A stretch of DNA of 16,066 nucleotides, from the NCBI GenBank assembly GCA_964605155.1, contig CAZSAK010000033.1:1-16066 (forward strand), written 5' to 3'. The position numbers and the translations under genes are program-made. Under the pieces are notes generated by a model. It searched no databases and was not told the DNA's origin. It saw only the letters and a program-made list of their open reading frames with translations. The stretch's first letter is position 1, and the number at the start of each line of letters is the position of its first letter. Shown piece after piece: positions 15,172 to 16,066 of the stretch. This DNA comes from CAZSAK01 sp964605155. GTDB taxonomy: Bacteria > Pseudomonadota > Gammaproteobacteria > SZUA-140.

Positions 15172-15640
15172 TAGACAAACTATAAACGCGGCGCAACACG
15201 CAGCTATTTATTGAACGAAACCGACCAGGGATGGCCTAATATAGTAAAGCGCGTATATGTGCAAGAGCAGCTTATTCACTTCAAAATAGCAGGACGCTCC
15301 ATTGTATTGTCAGACCCATAAGGGTAAGTCAGGTGTTTTCCCTCTTTACGTACGGGTTCGATTTCACAACGAAAATGCAATCTATCCCTGTAATCAATCA
15401 CAGGAACGAAAAAAGTGCAACGTAATGCGTTAGGTTTTTGGATTGAACCCTGGCTCTTGCCTCACCCCGGGACGGGTGAGGTACATGCAATGAAGCGCGA
15501 AGCGATTCTGCATGCCTACTTTCATATATGGCAGGACACACCTTACCATTGGGGGATTCTCAAGGGGGAGAATTCCATGCTTCCCCTTAAGTCGGCCGCA
15601 AAAATCACATTTTTTGCGACCGATAAAATCCAGGAATGAA
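15172..15640. other. 469-base hairpin-rich gap, possible non-coding RNA
   Basis: No convincing gene. Its right half folds readily on the plus strand: TGCCTCACCC with GGGTGAGGTA (15458-15483), directly followed by CATGCA...TGCATG (15484-15514) with an inner CGC-GAA-GCG, then AAGGGG...CCCCTT (15562-15588), then TCGG/GCAAAAA with TTTTTGC/CCGA (15592-15623), and finally the rRNA terminator, which also works on this strand with four T. A 74-codon GTG frame (15415-15639) runs through it with AGGA nine bases upstream, but its product resembles nothing I know. The left half (15172-15400) shows nothing clear. Confidence 0.4.
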
Positions 15641-15672
15641 AAAACCCAGTATGATTTCTCATACTGGGTTTT
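15639..15672 (-). terminator. Rho-independent terminator of the rRNA operon
   Basis: AAAACCCAGTATGA (15641-15654) and TCATACTGGGTTTT (15659-15672) pair perfectly over 14 bases around a four-base loop. On the minus strand the stem ends in a run of six T. It lies some 9 bases beyond the 5S 3' end. With four T on the plus strand it may act in both directions. Confidence 0.9.
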
Positions 15673-15680
15673 GGAATAAA

Positions 15681-15795
15681 CCCTGGCGGTGTCCTACTTT
15701 CACATGGGAAACCCCACACTATCATCGGCGCTGAGCAGTTTCACTTCCGAGTTCGGAATGGGATCGGGTGGTTCCCGCTCGCTATTGCCGCCAGG
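15681..15795 (-). rRNA. rrf: 5S ribosomal RNA
   Basis: Read on the minus strand it begins CCTGGCGGCAATAGCGAGCG, contains the conserved CCGATCCCATTCCGAACTCGGAAGT-type core and GAAAGTAGGACACCGCCAGG at the end, so both ends pair to close helix I. The length of about 115 bases is normal; the mature ends may differ by a few bases. It is the last gene of the operon; no tRNA lies between it and the terminator. Confidence 0.96.
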
Positions 15796-15873
15796 AAAAC
15801 TGAAAAAAGAAAGTTGTAAAAGGCGCTGGATTGTCACATTCACTCAACCAGCCACCCAAACTGCTTGGGTGTT
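15796..15873 (-). other. 23S-5S rRNA spacer
   Basis: A 78-base spacer without a tRNA. It contains the local hairpin CACCCAA-ACTGC-TTGGGTG (about 15853-15871) just downstream of the 23S 3' end, probably involved in rRNA maturation. Confidence 0.7.
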
Positions 15874-16066
15874 ATATGGTCAAGCCGCACGGTCAATTAG
15901 TACTGGTTAGCTTCATGCATTACTGCACTTCCACACCCAGCCTATCAACGTCGTAGTCTTCGACGGACCTTTAGGGACCTCAAGGGTCCAGGGAGATCTC
16001 ATCTTGGGGGAGGCTTCCCGCTTAGATGCCTTCAGCGGTTATCCCGTCCGTACATAGCTACCCGGC
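15874..16066 (-). rRNA. rrl: 23S ribosomal RNA, 3' end only
   Basis: About 190 bases of the 3' end of 23S rRNA are visible on the minus strand, running from the window edge to the conserved tail GTACTAATTGACCGTGCGGC followed by TTGACC. Internal stretches such as CCTGGACCCTTGAGGTCCCT and GGCATCTAAGCGGGAAGCC are typical of domain VI in Gammaproteobacteria. The exact 3' end is uncertain by a few bases. The remainder of the gene lies outside the window. Confidence 0.96.

Noticed and set aside
15353..15366. GGTTCGATTTC as a tRNA T-arm
   Set aside because: Flanking bases do not form the T-stem, and no acceptor, D or anticodon arm fits around it.
15415..15639. 74-codon GTG-started frame before the rRNA terminator
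   Set aside because: It overlaps four strong hairpins and shows no recognisable domain; AGGA nine bases upstream is not enough. Noted within the gap entry rather than called as a gene.
1..16066. CRISPR array, insertion sequence or attachment site
   Set aside because: No regularly spaced direct repeats, transposase or integrase motifs, or terminal repeats were found.

Overview
The window reads as chromosomal DNA of a chemoautotrophic, probably sulfur-oxidising gammaproteobacterium. This is inferred from a phosphoribulokinase gene in line with transketolase, GAPDH, phosphoglycerate kinase, pyruvate kinase and aldolase (the Calvin-cycle/gluconeogenesis set), a beta-carbonic anhydrase, proteobacterial-type methionine-cycle genes, and gammaproteobacterial-looking 23S and 5S rRNA ends. 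No RuBisCO, sulfur-oxidation gene or cbbR regulator lies in the window, so the lifestyle is an inference.

Left part (1-8098, minus strand): prk-tkt-gap-pgk-pyk-fba, all transcribed leftward, with the aldolase cut by the window edge. Spacers are 69, 68, 157, 47 and 183 bases. The gap-pgk spacer holds a long hairpin. The pyk-fba spacer has a perfect TATAAT, so fba may also have its own promoter. These enzymes carry carbon from 3-phosphoglycerate to fructose bisphosphate and regenerate ribulose 1,5-bisphosphate, with pyruvate kinase as the exit to pyruvate.

Middle (8099-12974): a thioredoxin-like protein gene on the minus strand, with a clear terminator, is divergent from metK-ahcY-metF on the plus strand. 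The latter three form the activated methyl cycle (SAM synthesis, SAH removal, methyl supply). The space upstream of metK is the most interesting part of the window: it can fold into competing hairpins that end in a terminator-like stem with a U-tract, although no plus-strand gene lies upstream. This looks like an attenuator or an undescribed riboswitch-like leader. A perfect 30-base palindrome separates ahcY from metF.

Right part (12975-16066): a less compact, visibly more AT-rich stretch with a doubtful 39-residue ORF, a short-chain dehydrogenase and a 57-residue single-span membrane protein (minus strand), then a beta-carbonic anhydrase (plus strand). It converges on the end of an rRNA operon (minus strand: 3' end of 23S, 5S, strong terminator). 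Between the carbonic anhydrase and that terminator lies a hairpin-rich gap without a convincing gene.

The genes are mostly conserved housekeeping and autotrophy functions. The new-looking signals are RNA structures and small ORFs in the spacers.
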